Notes under the pieces: generated by a model | The model's input: only the letters and a program-made list of their open reading frames with translations | Database searches by the model: none | What the model was told of the DNA's origin: nothing | Source: Streptomyces sp. NBC_01262 | Lineage (GTDB): Bacteria; Actinomycetota; Actinomycetes; Streptomycetales; Streptomycetaceae | DNA: 64,000 nucleotides | Direction: 5' to 3' | NCBI RefSeq assembly: GCF_036226365.1 | Contig: NZ_CP108462.1 | Span: forward strand, 9,346,501 to 9,410,500 | In this document: positions 42,303 to 50,688 of the stretch, piece after piece | Layout: the number at the start of each line of letters is the position of its first letter | Position numbering within the stretch: the first letter of the stretch is position 1 | Translations under genes and position numbers: made by a program

Positions 42303-43505
42303 CTAGCCCACCCGTTCAGCGGTGGCCGGCGCCTCGCCGCGCCTGGCCTGCAGCAGCTGCCGGCGCTTGTCGTCCTTGGCCCAGGTCCAGCTGAGCGAGC
42401 CGGGCTTGTGTGCCTCGTCGGCCAGTTGCTTGACGGTGCCCCAGCACACCAACTGCTTGAGCTTCGCGCCGGGGCGGCCGCCCACATGGAACCCCATCGC
42501 GGAGTCGTTCCTGCGGGAGAACTGGAAGATGCCGGCGCCACGACCCAGGCTGATGCACTGGCCGACGAACCCCAGCTCGATGGGCCCGGGCTGCTCGCCC
42601 GCGATCCGGCTGAGCACCGTGTCGGCGGCGTGCGCGCCCAGAGGGCCCGCGGCCTGGCAGCTCATCCGGAACGGCAGGTCCGACGGTGCCGCCGAATCCC
42701 CGGCCGCGACGATGCGTACGTCGTCCACGCTCGTCAACGTCTCGTCCGTGAGCAGCCGGCCCACGGCGTCGGTGCTCAGCCCACTGCGGCCGGCCAGGTC
42801 CGGCACGCCGAATCCGGCGGTCCAGATGGTCACTTCGCTCGGCAGCTCGCGGCCGCCGCTGAGCCGCACGACATCGCGAGCCACTGCCGTCACCCTCGCG
42901 TCGGGGCCTTCGAGCACGCTCACACCGAGCCTGGCCAGCCGCTTGGCAACCGAGCGCCGACCCCGGGAATGCAGATACGGGCCAAGTACCCCGCCGCACA
43001 CCAGGGTCACGGTTCGGCCCAGTTCCGCCAGCTCGGCCGCGGTCTCGATGCCGGTCGGACCGGCTCCGACAACCGTCACCGCGGCCGTCGCGGGCGCGGC
43101 ATCGAGGACCGGCCGCAGCCGCTCCGCCTCCTCCAGGCCGGCGATCGGGTAGGCGAACTCCGCCGCGCCGGGCACACTCGGTTCGGCGCTGCCACTGCCC
43201 GCCGCGTAGATCAGGTAGTCGTAGCCGACAGTGCCGCCGGTCGCCAGCGTCACGGTGCGCTCGGCCGCGTCGATCCGTGTCACGGTGTCGACCACCAGCC
43301 GGACACCCTCGCCCAGGACCTCCCGGTAGTCCACGACCGCGTCGTGGGACCCGCCGACGAACTGGTGCAGGCGGATCCGCTCGACGAAGGCCGGGCGCGG
43401 GTTGATCAGGGTCACTGCCACGTCGGCGCGCTGCGTCAGTCGGTTGGCCGCCATGACGCCCGCGTATCCGCCGCCGATCACGACCACGTCGGTGTTCTCA
43501 GTCAC
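42303..43505 (-). CDS. FAD-dependent pyridine nucleotide oxidoreductase (NDH-2/FSP1-like)
   Basis: This is a 400-residue flavoprotein. The FAD site is DVVVIGGGYAGVMAANRL at ~6-23. The NADH site is VTVVGAGPTGIETAAELAELG near 155. IVAAGDSAAPSD is the second FAD motif. It would oxidise NAD(P)H with a quinone or other acceptor; there is no clear C-terminal membrane helix. GTG 43505 follows AAGGAG. An ECF41-type promoter lies upstream, which fits the known linkage of ECF41 sigma factors to oxidoreductases. It is divergent from a VOC gene. Confidence 0.85.
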   Translation of the reverse strand: MTENTDVVVIGGGYAGVMAANRLTQRADVAVTLINPRPAFVERIRLHQFVGGSHDAVVDYREVLGEGVRLVVDTVTRIDAAERTVTLATGGTVGYDYLIYAAGSGSAEPSVPGAAEFAYPIAGLEEAERLRPVLDAAPATAAVTVVGAGPTGIETAAELAELGRTVTLVCGGVLGPYLHSRGRRSVAKRLARLGVSVLEGPDARVTAVARDVVRLSGGRELPSEVTIWTAGFGVPDLAGRSGLSTDAVGRLLTDETLTSVDDVRIVAAGDSAAPSDLPFRMSCQAAGPLGAHAADTVLSRIAGEQPGPIELGFVGQCISLGRGAGIFQFSRRNDSAMGFHVGGRPGAKLKQLVCWGTVKQLADEAHKPGSLSWTWAKDDKRRQLLQARRGEAPATAERVG

Positions 43506-43548
43506 GGTGTCTCCTTCGCTCCGAGGGGTTCGAGGGGTTCGAGCACAA

Positions 43549-43575
43549 GACACCGCGTGACGGACCGTTGTGACA
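43549..43575 (-). promoter_or_regulatory. Remote ECF41-type promoter of the FAD oxidoreductase
   Basis: On the minus strand TGTCACA (43575-43569), 16 bases, TGTC (43552-43549). The -35 is perfect and the -10 has one change. The bases after the -10 (TTGTGCTC) also resemble those at the sigma factor's own promoter (TTGTGCGC). Confidence 0.65.
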
Positions 43576-43667
43576 GCGTGTGAGGCAGGTCACCGGTCCA
43601 CGACGAAGTGTGCCCGGCAGCTGTGTTGCCCTCCTCCGCCCGACCGCCGTCCTGGCAGGATGGCGGC

Positions 43668-44021
43668 ATGGAACGTGTGCTTGGAATCGGTGGTTACTTC
43701 ATGCGGGCCGCCGACCCGGCGGCCCTGGGCGCCTGGTATCGCGACTGCCTGGGCCTGGACGCCGACGAGCACGGCCTGTGGCGCCAGGAAGCCGGGCCGA
43801 CGGTCTTCGCGACGTTCGAGTCCGGGACCGACTACTTCGGGTCCCGCGCCCAGCAGTCCATGCTCAACTTCCGGGTCCGCGACCTGGACGCGATGCTCGC
43901 GCAACTGCGCGCCAAGGGCGCGGACGTGGCCGAGGAGACGCAGGACATGGAGGGTGTCGGTCGATTCGGCTGGGTCACCGATCCCGAGGGCAATCGCGTC
44001 GAGCTGTGGCAGCCCGCCTGA
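43668..44021 (+). CDS. VOC (glyoxalase/bleomycin-resistance fold) protein
   Basis: This 117-residue single VOC domain opens GIGGYFMRAADPAALGAWYRDCLGL and ends GWVTDPEGNRVELWQPA, where the EL(W) glutamate is the usual metal ligand. The central MLNFRVRDLDAMLAQLRAKG matches. Metal-dependent isomerase, dioxygenase and drug-binding members all share this fold, so the activity is open. ATG 43668. It is divergent from the FAD oxidoreductase. Confidence 0.83.
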   Translation: MERVLGIGGYFMRAADPAALGAWYRDCLGLDADEHGLWRQEAGPTVFATFESGTDYFGSRAQQSMLNFRVRDLDAMLAQLRAKGADVAEETQDMEGVGRFGWVTDPEGNRVELWQPA

Positions 44022-44078
44022 CCGCGTTCTCGCGCAGGCGTTGATGCGCGCGGGGTCGCCGACGAGGCGGAAGCCCGC

Positions 44079-44375
44079 CTACTGCCCCGCGGCGGAGTCG
44101 ATGGCCGCCGCCACCGTGTCCAGCAGCCGGAACAAGCCGGACAGGTCCCCGTCCTTCGCGACGGAGTACGTCCATATGTGACGGGCCCCTGCGGCTCCCG
44201 GCCGGCCGTGGCAGACGTCCACCGTGGCCCGTTTCCCCTTGCGGTCCAGCTCCTTGGCGCGGATGTGCATGTGCCGCACGTGGAAGCGGACGGTGTGGCC
44301 GCCGAAGACTTCCAGCACCCGGCCGTCGAAGGAATACAGGTGCCTGCCGACCGTGGCGGTGATCTCGTCGTTCAT
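44079..44375 (-). CDS. Small orphan protein, PH-like
   Basis: This 98-residue cytoplasmic protein is beta-rich with one C-terminal helix. It has SFDGRVLEVFGGHTVRFHVRHMHIRA, then KDGDLSGLFRLLDTVAAAID. The arrangement (seven strands and an ending helix) suggests a PH-like fold, and the neighbour upstream looks distantly similar. I do not recognise a named family. It may be third in a minus-strand operon led by the DUF4259 gene. Confidence 0.55.
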   Translation of the reverse strand: MNDEITATVGRHLYSFDGRVLEVFGGHTVRFHVRHMHIRAKELDRKGKRATVDVCHGRPGAAGARHIWTYSVAKDGDLSGLFRLLDTVAAAIDSAAGQ

Positions 44376-44420
44376 GGGAGCTGACCCTAGCGACAGCGTC
44401 GGCGCGTTCCGGGGGAGGGC

Positions 44421-44699
44421 CTACGCGGAGATCGGGCGACCAGACAGATGGGCGAGCTCGGTGAAGAACGCGCGGTAGAGCGGCTCGTCGGCGGTCGGGA
44501 TCTCGACGGTGGCGAGCAGGTGCTTGGAACTCGTCGTGCCGCCGTAGATCGCTTCGTCGAGCTGCTCGACGTAGCCGAAGTGCAGCCGGGTCAAGCCGCC
44601 CTTGCGCATCTCGGCACGCACCTTCACCCAGCTCAGCGGGGCCCGGTACGGCCCGATGGCGCCGTCTCGCCGGAACAGCTCGAAGACCCCCCGGTCCAC
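44421..44699 (-). CDS. Small orphan protein
   Basis: This 92-residue protein starts at GTG 44699. An in-frame stop lies five codons upstream, so no longer start is possible. It reads VFELFRRDGAIGPYRAPLSWVKVRAEMRKGG, then LLATVEIPTADEPLYRAFFTELAHLSGRP, with an ending helix placed as in the neighbour at 44079. I have no confident family. The short spacings on both sides (45 and 12 bases) indicate a shared transcript. Confidence 0.5.
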   Translation of the reverse strand: MDRGVFELFRRDGAIGPYRAPLSWVKVRAEMRKGGLTRLHFGYVEQLDEAIYGGTTSSKHLLATVEIPTADEPLYRAFFTELAHLSGRPISA

Positions 44700-44711
44700 G
44701 CGCAGGTGCAG

Positions 44712-45155
44712 TCAGTATCCCGGGATGGGACAGCTGGCTGGCTCTCCGGGAGGTCGCGGCAGAAGCGCGTCCCGCAGGCGCGAGAGATTCGTTCGCCAGG
44801 GGCCGATATGGTCCGTTTCACCCCAGAGCCGCATGAGTTCAGAGGGCTCGCTCTGAACTCGGTCGAGGGCTCGGGCGGCGAGTTCGCGCAGGTCGCCGGA
44901 GAGCTCGGGTAGTGGCTGACCCGGTCCGTAGCCGGAGCTGACGGGCCGGCCGGCGGGACATTGCGCGGCGACAAGGGCGGCTGCGGCGACTGCCTCTTCC
45001 GAGGCCTCCTCGTCCCGGTCGCCGTCGCCGTCGATCGCACGGATGAGGGACCCGCGGATGATGTCTTCGCGCTTGTCACCGGCTGCCTCGTCGAGGGCGT
45101 CGCAGAAGATCATTGCGGTGTCGTTGTCGAAGGGGCCGATGTCCCAGGTGCCCAT
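44712..45155 (-). CDS. DUF4259 family protein
   Basis: This 147-residue protein opens with the diagnostic MGTWDIGPFDNDTAMIFCDALDE, followed by a helical body with an acidic stretch (DGDGDRDEEASEEAV) and an ending LMRLWGETD. DUF4259 proteins are small and of unknown function, often in accessory regions near toxin-immunity loci. It is divergent from an isochorismatase-type gene. Confidence 0.85.
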   Translation of the reverse strand: MGTWDIGPFDNDTAMIFCDALDEAAGDKREDIIRGSLIRAIDGDGDRDEEASEEAVAAAALVAAQCPAGRPVSSGYGPGQPLPELSGDLRELAARALDRVQSEPSELMRLWGETDHIGPWRTNLSRLRDALLPRPPGEPASCPIPGY

Positions 45156-45310
45156 GATCTCTCGCGATCGTGTTGGCCTTCGGGCATGGTGCCAGCAGGC
45201 ACTGACAAAGGCCGGGACCGCTCGGCGACGAGGATCTCCGAACTCTCCTCCGCGGCTCGGTCGATCCCCCAGACTTGTTCTTGGTTTCCAGCGACGAAGG
45301 GACGCCAAGC

Positions 45311-45868
45311 ATGGCGAAGAGCGCGCTTCTGGTGATGGACGTCCAACGGGACGTCGTGGCCATCGCCGACGACGGATCCGGATATCTGCCGCGCTTGCGC
45401 AGGGCGATCGACGGTGCCCGGGCTGCCGGCATCCCCGTGATCTACGTGGTGATGAGGTTACGGCCGGGCGATCCGGAAGTCAGCCCTCGCAACAAGGCGA
45501 TGACAAACGTCGTGCGGGCCGGCCTGTTCACCGAGGGCGCCCCTGGCACCGAGATCCATCACGACGTCGCGCCCCAGCAGGGCGACGTGGTGGTCACCAA
45601 GAGGCGGGGGAGCGCGTTCTCGGGCAGCGACCTCGACGTGGTACTCAGGGCTCGCGACATCGACAGCCTTGTTCTCACCGGCATCGCCACCAGCGCTGTA
45701 GTGCTGTCCACCCTGTGGCACGCCATCGACCTGGACTTCGGCCTCACCGTCCTGGCGGATGCCTGCCTCGACACCGACCCCGAGGTACACACGATGCTCA
45801 CCGAAAAACTGTTCCCGCAGTGGGCGGATGTCGTCTCCGTCGAGGACTGGCTCAAAGCCGTGTCATGA
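45311..45868 (+). CDS. Cysteine hydrolase, isochorismatase family
   Basis: This is a 185-residue alpha/beta hydrolase. The catalytic Asp is in ALLVMDVQRDVV. VVVTKRRGSAFSGSDLD carries the Lys. The nucleophile cysteine expected in the GVxTxxCV motif is replaced: the matching segment reads LTGIATSAVVLSTLWHA, with Ala/Val where Cys is usual. This makes a true hydrolase doubtful, though such variants (GIATSGVVLST) are common as a subfamily. ATG 45311 is used. Confidence 0.8.
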   Translation: MAKSALLVMDVQRDVVAIADDGSGYLPRLRRAIDGARAAGIPVIYVVMRLRPGDPEVSPRNKAMTNVVRAGLFTEGAPGTEIHHDVAPQQGDVVVTKRRGSAFSGSDLDVVLRARDIDSLVLTGIATSAVVLSTLWHAIDLDFGLTVLADACLDTDPEVHTMLTEKLFPQWADVVSVEDWLKAVS

Positions 45869-45888
45869 GGCTCGTTCCACGGTCGCGG

Positions 45889-46839
45889 TCACAGCATGGT
45901 CGGGCCGGCCCGTTGTTTCCACTTCGGTGTCCAGGTGTCGGTACCGGATGAGTCCGTTCGTCTGGCGTCGAGGTAGCCGCGAAGTTCGATGAGCGCGGGA
46001 TGGGGGTTGTCGTCGCGCCAGATCACCGACATCGGGTAGACCGGTGACGGATCACGTATCGGTATGCGCCGCAGGTCGTAGCTGTCCGGCCACAGATACC
46101 GCGAGCCTTCGCCGACCAGGGTCGCCAGGTCCGAGGAGTCGGCGATCTCGGCCAGCAGCGCCTCGTTGCCGAAGACGGGTCCGACCACGTCGATCGTGAC
46201 GCCGAAGGTGGCGGCGAATTCGTCGTAGTAGGCGGCCACCTCGCCGCGGGCGTCCAGGCCGGGCATCCGGATGCGGTGTCCGGCGAGTTGCCCGGGCGTG
46301 ACGGCGCGGGCGTCGGCGAGCGGGTGGCGGGGTCCGACGAGGAGCTGGTGCGGCTCGTCGATCACGCGGGCGGCCTTGATCGCCTCGGGCAGACGCAGTC
46401 GCGCGGGAACGAGGTGGAAGGTGGCGTCGATGGTCCCGGCTTCGACGGCGGCGATCGCTCCGTCGACGTCGGCGTCCAGGGTCACGACGTCCAGTTCGAT
46501 CTCGGGACGCATGCGGTAGAAGTCCTGGAGAAGCCCCGCTGTCACGATCCGCCGGTTGACGACATCGACGCGGAGCGCGCGCCGGCCAGGACGGACGGAC
46601 GCGTCAGCCCGCTCCGCGACCCGGAGAAGTTCACGGGCGTGGGGCAGGAATGCCTGGCCGTCGATGGTGAGCCGGGCGCCTCGGGCGGTGCGGGTGAACA
46701 GGCGCACATCCAGGTCTTTCTCCAGTACGGCGATGCGCTTGGAGACGGCCTGCTGGGTGATCGACAGCGCAGCGGCGGCTTGCTGGAACTGGCCGGCGTC
46801 CGCGGCGGCGACGAAGGTGCGCACGGCGTCGAGATCCAC
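45889..46839 (-). CDS. LysR family transcriptional regulator
   Basis: This is a 316-residue regulator. The N-terminal winged helix is DLDAVRTFVAAADAGQFQQAAAALSITQQAVSKRIAVLEKDL, with QQAVSKRI as the recognition helix. A periplasmic-binding-like effector domain follows. GTG 46839 is selected because the family N-terminus begins there; the ribosome site is weak. It is divergent from an MFS transporter, its likely target, with a 15-bp dyad between. Confidence 0.88.
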   Translation of the reverse strand: MDLDAVRTFVAAADAGQFQQAAAALSITQQAVSKRIAVLEKDLDVRLFTRTARGARLTIDGQAFLPHARELLRVAERADASVRPGRRALRVDVVNRRIVTAGLLQDFYRMRPEIELDVVTLDADVDGAIAAVEAGTIDATFHLVPARLRLPEAIKAARVIDEPHQLLVGPRHPLADARAVTPGQLAGHRIRMPGLDARGEVAAYYDEFAATFGVTIDVVGPVFGNEALLAEIADSSDLATLVGEGSRYLWPDSYDLRRIPIRDPSPVYPMSVIWRDDNPHPALIELRGYLDARRTDSSGTDTWTPKWKQRAGPTML

Positions 46840-46857
46840 GCAGGTGACTCTACTCGG

Positions 46858-46872
46858 ACAACGAACGGTTGT
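46858..46872. promoter_or_regulatory. Candidate LysR box
   Basis: ACAAC, five bases, GTTGT: a 15-bp dyad of the size usual for LysR-type regulators. It lies 19 bases upstream of the regulator start in the divergent region before the MFS gene. Confidence 0.45.
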
Positions 46873-46980
46873 GGCTCGCCGCCGGGTCGGTTGTTTGATC
46901 CACCCTCGCAGGCATTGATTTGATTCGCAGCGACCCAACGGCGAGTTGTGTCGCACGAAAAGAAGAAGGTGCGGAGCTTG

Positions 46981-48240
46981 GTGGCGAGACGGTCCCTGGG
47001 GCGGCAGTTCGGCTGGCTGTGGGCGGCGTACGCGGTCAGCGCCTACGGGTCCGGGCTGGGCTTCGGGGCGTTCCCGCTGATCGCCGTACTGGCGTTGCAC
47101 GCCGGCCCCGCCGAGGTGTCCGCGCTGTCCGCCGTGGGGCCCGCGGTGGGCGCGCTGATCGCGGTGCCACTCGCGCCGTGGGTGGAGTTCCGGCGCAAGC
47201 GCCGGGTCATGATCGCGATGGACCTGACCCGGTTCGCGGTCCTGGCGACGATCCCGGTCGCCTACGCCTTCGGCCGGCTCGGTTTCGTCCAGCTCCTCGT
47301 GATCTCGGCCGTCGTCGCCGCAGCCAAGATCGCCTTCAACGCGGCAAGCGGCGCCTACCTCAAGGCCATCGTCCGGCCGGACGACCTGCTCGTGGCCAAC
47401 GCGCGGTTCGAGTCCACGAACTGGAGCTCCATCGCGGTCGGGCCGCCGCTGGGCGGGGCGGCGATCGGCCTGTTCGGGCCGGTCATCACCGTGGTGGCCG
47501 ACGCGTTCAGCTACCTGTTCTCCGCGCTGGGCATCACCGCGATTCGCGGCCGGGAGGAAGCGCCGCAACCAACCGAGAAAAGCCCGGTCCGGGCGGGCGC
47601 ATTGCTCGACGGCTGGCGGCACATCCTGGGCGATCCCGGTCTGCGGCCGCTCTACCTCAACAACATGCTCGTCTCCGGTCTGATCATGGCCACCGAACCG
47701 CTGCTGGCCGTGCTCCTGCTCCGCCAGCTCGGGTTCCCACCCTGGCAGTACGCCCTCGCCTTCGCCGCCCCCTGCGTCGGCGGCCTCATCGGCTCACGGC
47801 TGGCCCGCCGCGTCGTGGCCCGCTACGGCCGGCACAGGGTCTTCCGGACCGTCGGCACCCTGCGCGCCATCTGGCTGATCGGCCTGGCCTTCGTCCGCCC
47901 CGGCGTCGTCGGCCTCGTCACCGTCATAGCCGTCGAGCTGGCGATCATCATCAACATGAGCCTGTACACCCCGGTGCTCGCCACCTACCGGCTCGAACAC
48001 ACCCCCAAGCATCTGGTCGCCCGCACCCTGTCGGCCTGGTCAATCGGCCAGCAGGCGGCCATCGCTGTCTTCACCGCGCTCGGCGGCCTGCTCGCCGACG
48101 TCACCAGCCCACGCACCGCCCTCACGGTCGCGGGACTGCTCATCCTCACCAGCCCGCTGCTACTGCCCCGCCGCCGGCTTCCCGCCCCCGGAGACGTAGA
48201 CGACCGTGAACCGGCCACATCCGGCTCCCCTTCCGTGTGA
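46981..48240 (+). CDS. MFS transporter
   Basis: This 419-residue membrane protein has 11-12 hydrophobic segments and an opening ARRSLGRQFGWLWAAYAVSAYGSGLGFGAFPL. Loop PWVEFRRKRRVMIAMDLTRF at ~75-95 is the conserved cytoplasmic loop of this exporter group. GTG 46981 follows AAGAAGG; an in-frame GTG at 46948 is possible. Drug or metabolite efflux is likely, controlled by the divergent LysR protein. Confidence 0.85.
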   Translation: MARRSLGRQFGWLWAAYAVSAYGSGLGFGAFPLIAVLALHAGPAEVSALSAVGPAVGALIAVPLAPWVEFRRKRRVMIAMDLTRFAVLATIPVAYAFGRLGFVQLLVISAVVAAAKIAFNAASGAYLKAIVRPDDLLVANARFESTNWSSIAVGPPLGGAAIGLFGPVITVVADAFSYLFSALGITAIRGREEAPQPTEKSPVRAGALLDGWRHILGDPGLRPLYLNNMLVSGLIMATEPLLAVLLLRQLGFPPWQYALAFAAPCVGGLIGSRLARRVVARYGRHRVFRTVGTLRAIWLIGLAFVRPGVVGLVTVIAVELAIIINMSLYTPVLATYRLEHTPKHLVARTLSAWSIGQQAAIAVFTALGGLLADVTSPRTALTVAGLLILTSPLLLPRRRLPAPGDVDDREPATSGSPSV

Positions 48241-48315
48241 CGCAGGTCTCAAAGCAGTGGTGCAGCAGAAAGGGCCACTCCACGGTCAAAGGGGGGACAG
48301 GAAGGGAGGAGCGGT

Positions 48316-48837
48316 GTGGCTCTGGCAGAATCCTTCGTCGCGGCCCGCTCGGGGGCGTTGTTCCGAGGGGCCCTGGTCCTGACCGGAAGCCGTGAGGCCG
48401 CCGAGGACCTGGTCCAGGAAACCCTGGAGCGCACCTGCCGCCGTTGGCGCGCCATCGCCGCCATGGACGCTCCGGACGCTTATGTACGGCGCATCATGGT
48501 CAATTTGGCCAACGACCGGTGGAAGCGATTCCGTCGTGTCGTACCCCAGCAGGACACCGGTGACGACCGGCCCGCCCCCGGGGACGAATACGGGCGCATC
48601 GACAGCCGGGACCAATTGGTCCGCGCCTTGCAACGCTTACCGATAGGCATGCGCACCGTCGTGGTGCTGCGCTACTTCCACGACCTCTCGGATGCCGAAA
48701 TCGCCGAGGACCTGCGGATCACACCGAGCGCCGTACGGTCCCAGCTCACCCGCGGCCTCGAAAAGCTCCGGGCCCAGATGCCCGCACTCTCCGAACTTTC
48801 TCCACCGCGGTCCCGGAAAGGAGCCGAAATCCGATGA
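48316..48837 (+). CDS. SigE-family ECF RNA polymerase sigma factor
   Basis: This is a 173-residue sigma-70-like factor of the short Streptomyces SigE family. Region 2 is at ~10-75 (ALFRGALVLTGSREAAEDLVQETLERTCRRW) and region 4 at ~105-160 (MRTVVVLRYFHDLSDAEIAEDLRITPSAVRSQLTRGLEKL). GTG 48316 follows GGGAGGAG. Its ATGA overlap with the next gene suggests that the partner controls it. Confidence 0.85.
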   Translation: MALAESFVAARSGALFRGALVLTGSREAAEDLVQETLERTCRRWRAIAAMDAPDAYVRRIMVNLANDRWKRFRRVVPQQDTGDDRPAPGDEYGRIDSRDQLVRALQRLPIGMRTVVVLRYFHDLSDAEIAEDLRITPSAVRSQLTRGLEKLRAQMPALSELSPPRSRKGAEIR

Positions 48838-49355
48838 CCGGATACGTATCGCCACCCTCGGACGGCCGCGATGGTGACACCTTCCTCGAATTCTTCGAAC
48901 AGGAACTGGTAACCGCCTTGAACGACTTCGCCAACGCCTCTCCCGCGCCGCACTTCGACGCCACCGGCATCAAGAGCCGCGCCCGCCGCAAGCGCGCCGG
49001 TTTCATCGCCGCCGTCGCCGCGGTGCTCATCGTGGGCGGCGGCAGCACCGCCCTGGCCACCGTCGGCAGCGGTTCGCAAGACGCGCGGCCCGCCGCCACC
49101 CACGCCACCGCGACCAAGACCAAGAACACGGACAAGGGGAACGTCACCACCGTGCCGTTCGTCAAGCCGTTCGACCTGCGGGGCGTGAGCCTGGCATCGG
49201 CCAAGGAAGCACTGGCGAATGCCGGCCTCAAGCTCGGCACGGTAACCCACGGGGCGATAGACAACTGCACCCCGGGCTCGGTCATCGCGGTCTCCCCTCT
49301 CAGCCCGACGATCCTCTACGGCGGCGAAACGGTCGACCTGGGCCTGTGCGGCTGA
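48834..49355 (+). CDS. Membrane-anchored PASTA-domain protein, probable sigma partner
   Basis: This is a 173-residue protein. An N-terminal cytoplasmic ~50 residues (FLEFFEQELVTALNDFANASPAPHFD) take the place of an anti-sigma domain. One membrane helix lies at ~55-78 (AGFIAAVAAVLIVGGGSTAL). An outward part ends with a single PASTA domain at ~107-173 (VPFVKPFDLRGVSLASAKEALANAGLKLG). PASTA modules bind peptidoglycan or beta-lactams. Coupled to an ECF sigma factor, this looks like a wall sensor that holds the sigma factor at the membrane; that is inference, since no zinc-binding anti-sigma motif is visible. Confidence 0.75.
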   Translation: MTGYVSPPSDGRDGDTFLEFFEQELVTALNDFANASPAPHFDATGIKSRARRKRAGFIAAVAAVLIVGGGSTALATVGSGSQDARPAATHATATKTKNTDKGNVTTVPFVKPFDLRGVSLASAKEALANAGLKLGTVTHGAIDNCTPGSVIAVSPLSPTILYGGETVDLGLCG

Positions 49356-49361
49356 CCCAGA

Positions 49362-49392
49362 GCGGTGGCCCCGCCACGGTCGGGGCCACCGC
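49362..49392 (+). terminator. Terminator after the sigma/PASTA operon
   Basis: GCGGTGGCCCCG pairs with CGGGGCCACCGC (12 bp, 7-base loop) directly behind the PASTA gene. The region to 49463 is otherwise empty. Confidence 0.75.
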
Positions 49393-49463
49393 CTGTTCGA
49401 GGGCCTGTCCGCGGACAGCGGTCGCCCTGAGGCTGCGTGGCCCGTGGGGCGTTGGCGAGCCGG

Positions 49464-50321
49464 TCAGGTGGTGGCCAGCAGCAGGTCCTCTCCGCTTGAC
49501 GGGCGCAGGCCGTCGGCGCGACCGGCGAAGTAGCGCTGGGCGTGTGAAGCTCCCGACACGTGGTGGGTGTCCTTGAAGCCGGCTTCGCGGGCCAGCGCCA
49601 GCATCTGCCGCGGGGTGTAGAAGCTGACGAAGGGCGTTCCGGATGCTCGTGCGCCTTCCTCGCTCGCCCGCAGGCCGGGGCGATCGGCTGCGTCGAGAAG
49701 CTCGGTAGGCAGCAGGAATGTCATGGCGAGCGTCGAGCCGGGGGCGAGCCCGGCGATCTGGCGCAGGGTGGCTACGGTGGCGTCTTCGGTGAGGTACATG
49801 GTGACGCCGGTGGAGACGATGACCGCCGGTTGGCCGGGGTCGAAGCCGGCGGCGGCCAGTTGCTCCCACCACGGAGCGGTCGCCTCGAAGTCGACCGGCA
49901 CCAGGTGTAGCCATTCCGGGATGCCGTAGCCGAGTTCGACCAGGCGGCGGCGCTTCCAGGCTTGGGGGCCGGGCCGGTCGACCTCGAAGATCCGCAGACG
50001 GGAGGCGATCTCCGGCCTGCGCTGGGCGAAGGTGTCCAGGCCGGCTCCCAGGACGACGTACTGGGTGACGCCGTGGTCGGCCTGCTCGGCGATCAGGTCC
50101 TCGATGAAACGAGCGCGGGCCACCATGGCCGCCCGGAACCCTCTCGTGGTGTGCGGGTCCATGTCCGGGCGGTCGCGCCAGTCATCGCCGGGGGCGGCCA
50201 ACCGCAGGCCGATCTCGTCCTCCACCACGTGCGGGGGAGGGTCGACCTGGACGTGCATCGCCCGCCAGAGGGCGGTCCGCACCGCGGTGCTGTCCGGCGC
50301 CTCGGTCTGGTCGTCTGCCAT
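49464..50321 (-). CDS. SAM-dependent methyltransferase (PPM1/LCM-like)
   Basis: This is a 285-residue methyltransferase of the leucine-carboxyl-methyltransferase-like family, common in Streptomyces and mycobacteria. It has TRGFRAAMVARARFIEDLI, then the SAM-binding motif YVVLGAGLDTFAQRRP, the acidic loop IFEVDRPGPQAWKRRRL, and AVIVSTGVTMYLTEDATVATL. The substrate is unknown. It is the third gene of a minus-strand operon with a VOC protein and a ribbon-helix-helix protein, 21 bases behind the VOC gene. Confidence 0.87.
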   Translation of the reverse strand: MADDQTEAPDSTAVRTALWRAMHVQVDPPPHVVEDEIGLRLAAPGDDWRDRPDMDPHTTRGFRAAMVARARFIEDLIAEQADHGVTQYVVLGAGLDTFAQRRPEIASRLRIFEVDRPGPQAWKRRRLVELGYGIPEWLHLVPVDFEATAPWWEQLAAAGFDPGQPAVIVSTGVTMYLTEDATVATLRQIAGLAPGSTLAMTFLLPTELLDAADRPGLRASEEGARASGTPFVSFYTPRQMLALAREAGFKDTHHVSGASHAQRYFAGRADGLRPSSGEDLLLATT

Positions 50322-50342
50322 CGTGTTCCCCTTCGCCGTGGG

Positions 50343-50687
50343 TCAGTTCCCGGCGGGAGCCTGAAGGCTCCACAGGCGCCCGTCGGGGTCGCGGACCGTC
50401 ATCTCCCGGGTCCCGTAATGCGTGTCCTCGAAAGGCGTGACCACCTCGATCGCCGGATCGGGACGGAACGCGTCCGCGTCCGGCACCTTCAGCACGATCC
50501 GCGTCTGGGGCTCCCGGTCCTCGGGGACCTCGGCGATGAACACGCTTGGGCCGTCGCCGTTGCGGAGCCGGCCGGAGTTGTGGTCCGTCGCGAACTCCAG
50601 CTCGTAGCCCAGCGTCTGGAAGAACTTCGCCGCCTTGCCCCAGTTGTGGGTCGTCAGGAACACGGCTTCGATTCCTTCGGTCGTCAT
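50343..50687 (-). CDS. VOC (glyoxalase-fold) protein
   Basis: This 114-residue single VOC domain reads IEAVFLTTHNWGKAAKFFQTLGYELEF, then IVLKVPDADAF and REMTVRDPDGRLWSLQAPAGN. Metal ligands are less clear than in classic glyoxalases. ATG 50687 lies one base after the TGA of the ribbon-helix-helix gene, so the two are translationally coupled. Confidence 0.82.
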   Translation of the reverse strand: MTTEGIEAVFLTTHNWGKAAKFFQTLGYELEFATDHNSGRLRNGDGPSVFIAEVPEDREPQTRIVLKVPDADAFRPDPAIEVVTPFEDTHYGTREMTVRDPDGRLWSLQAPAGN

Positions 50688-50688
50688 G

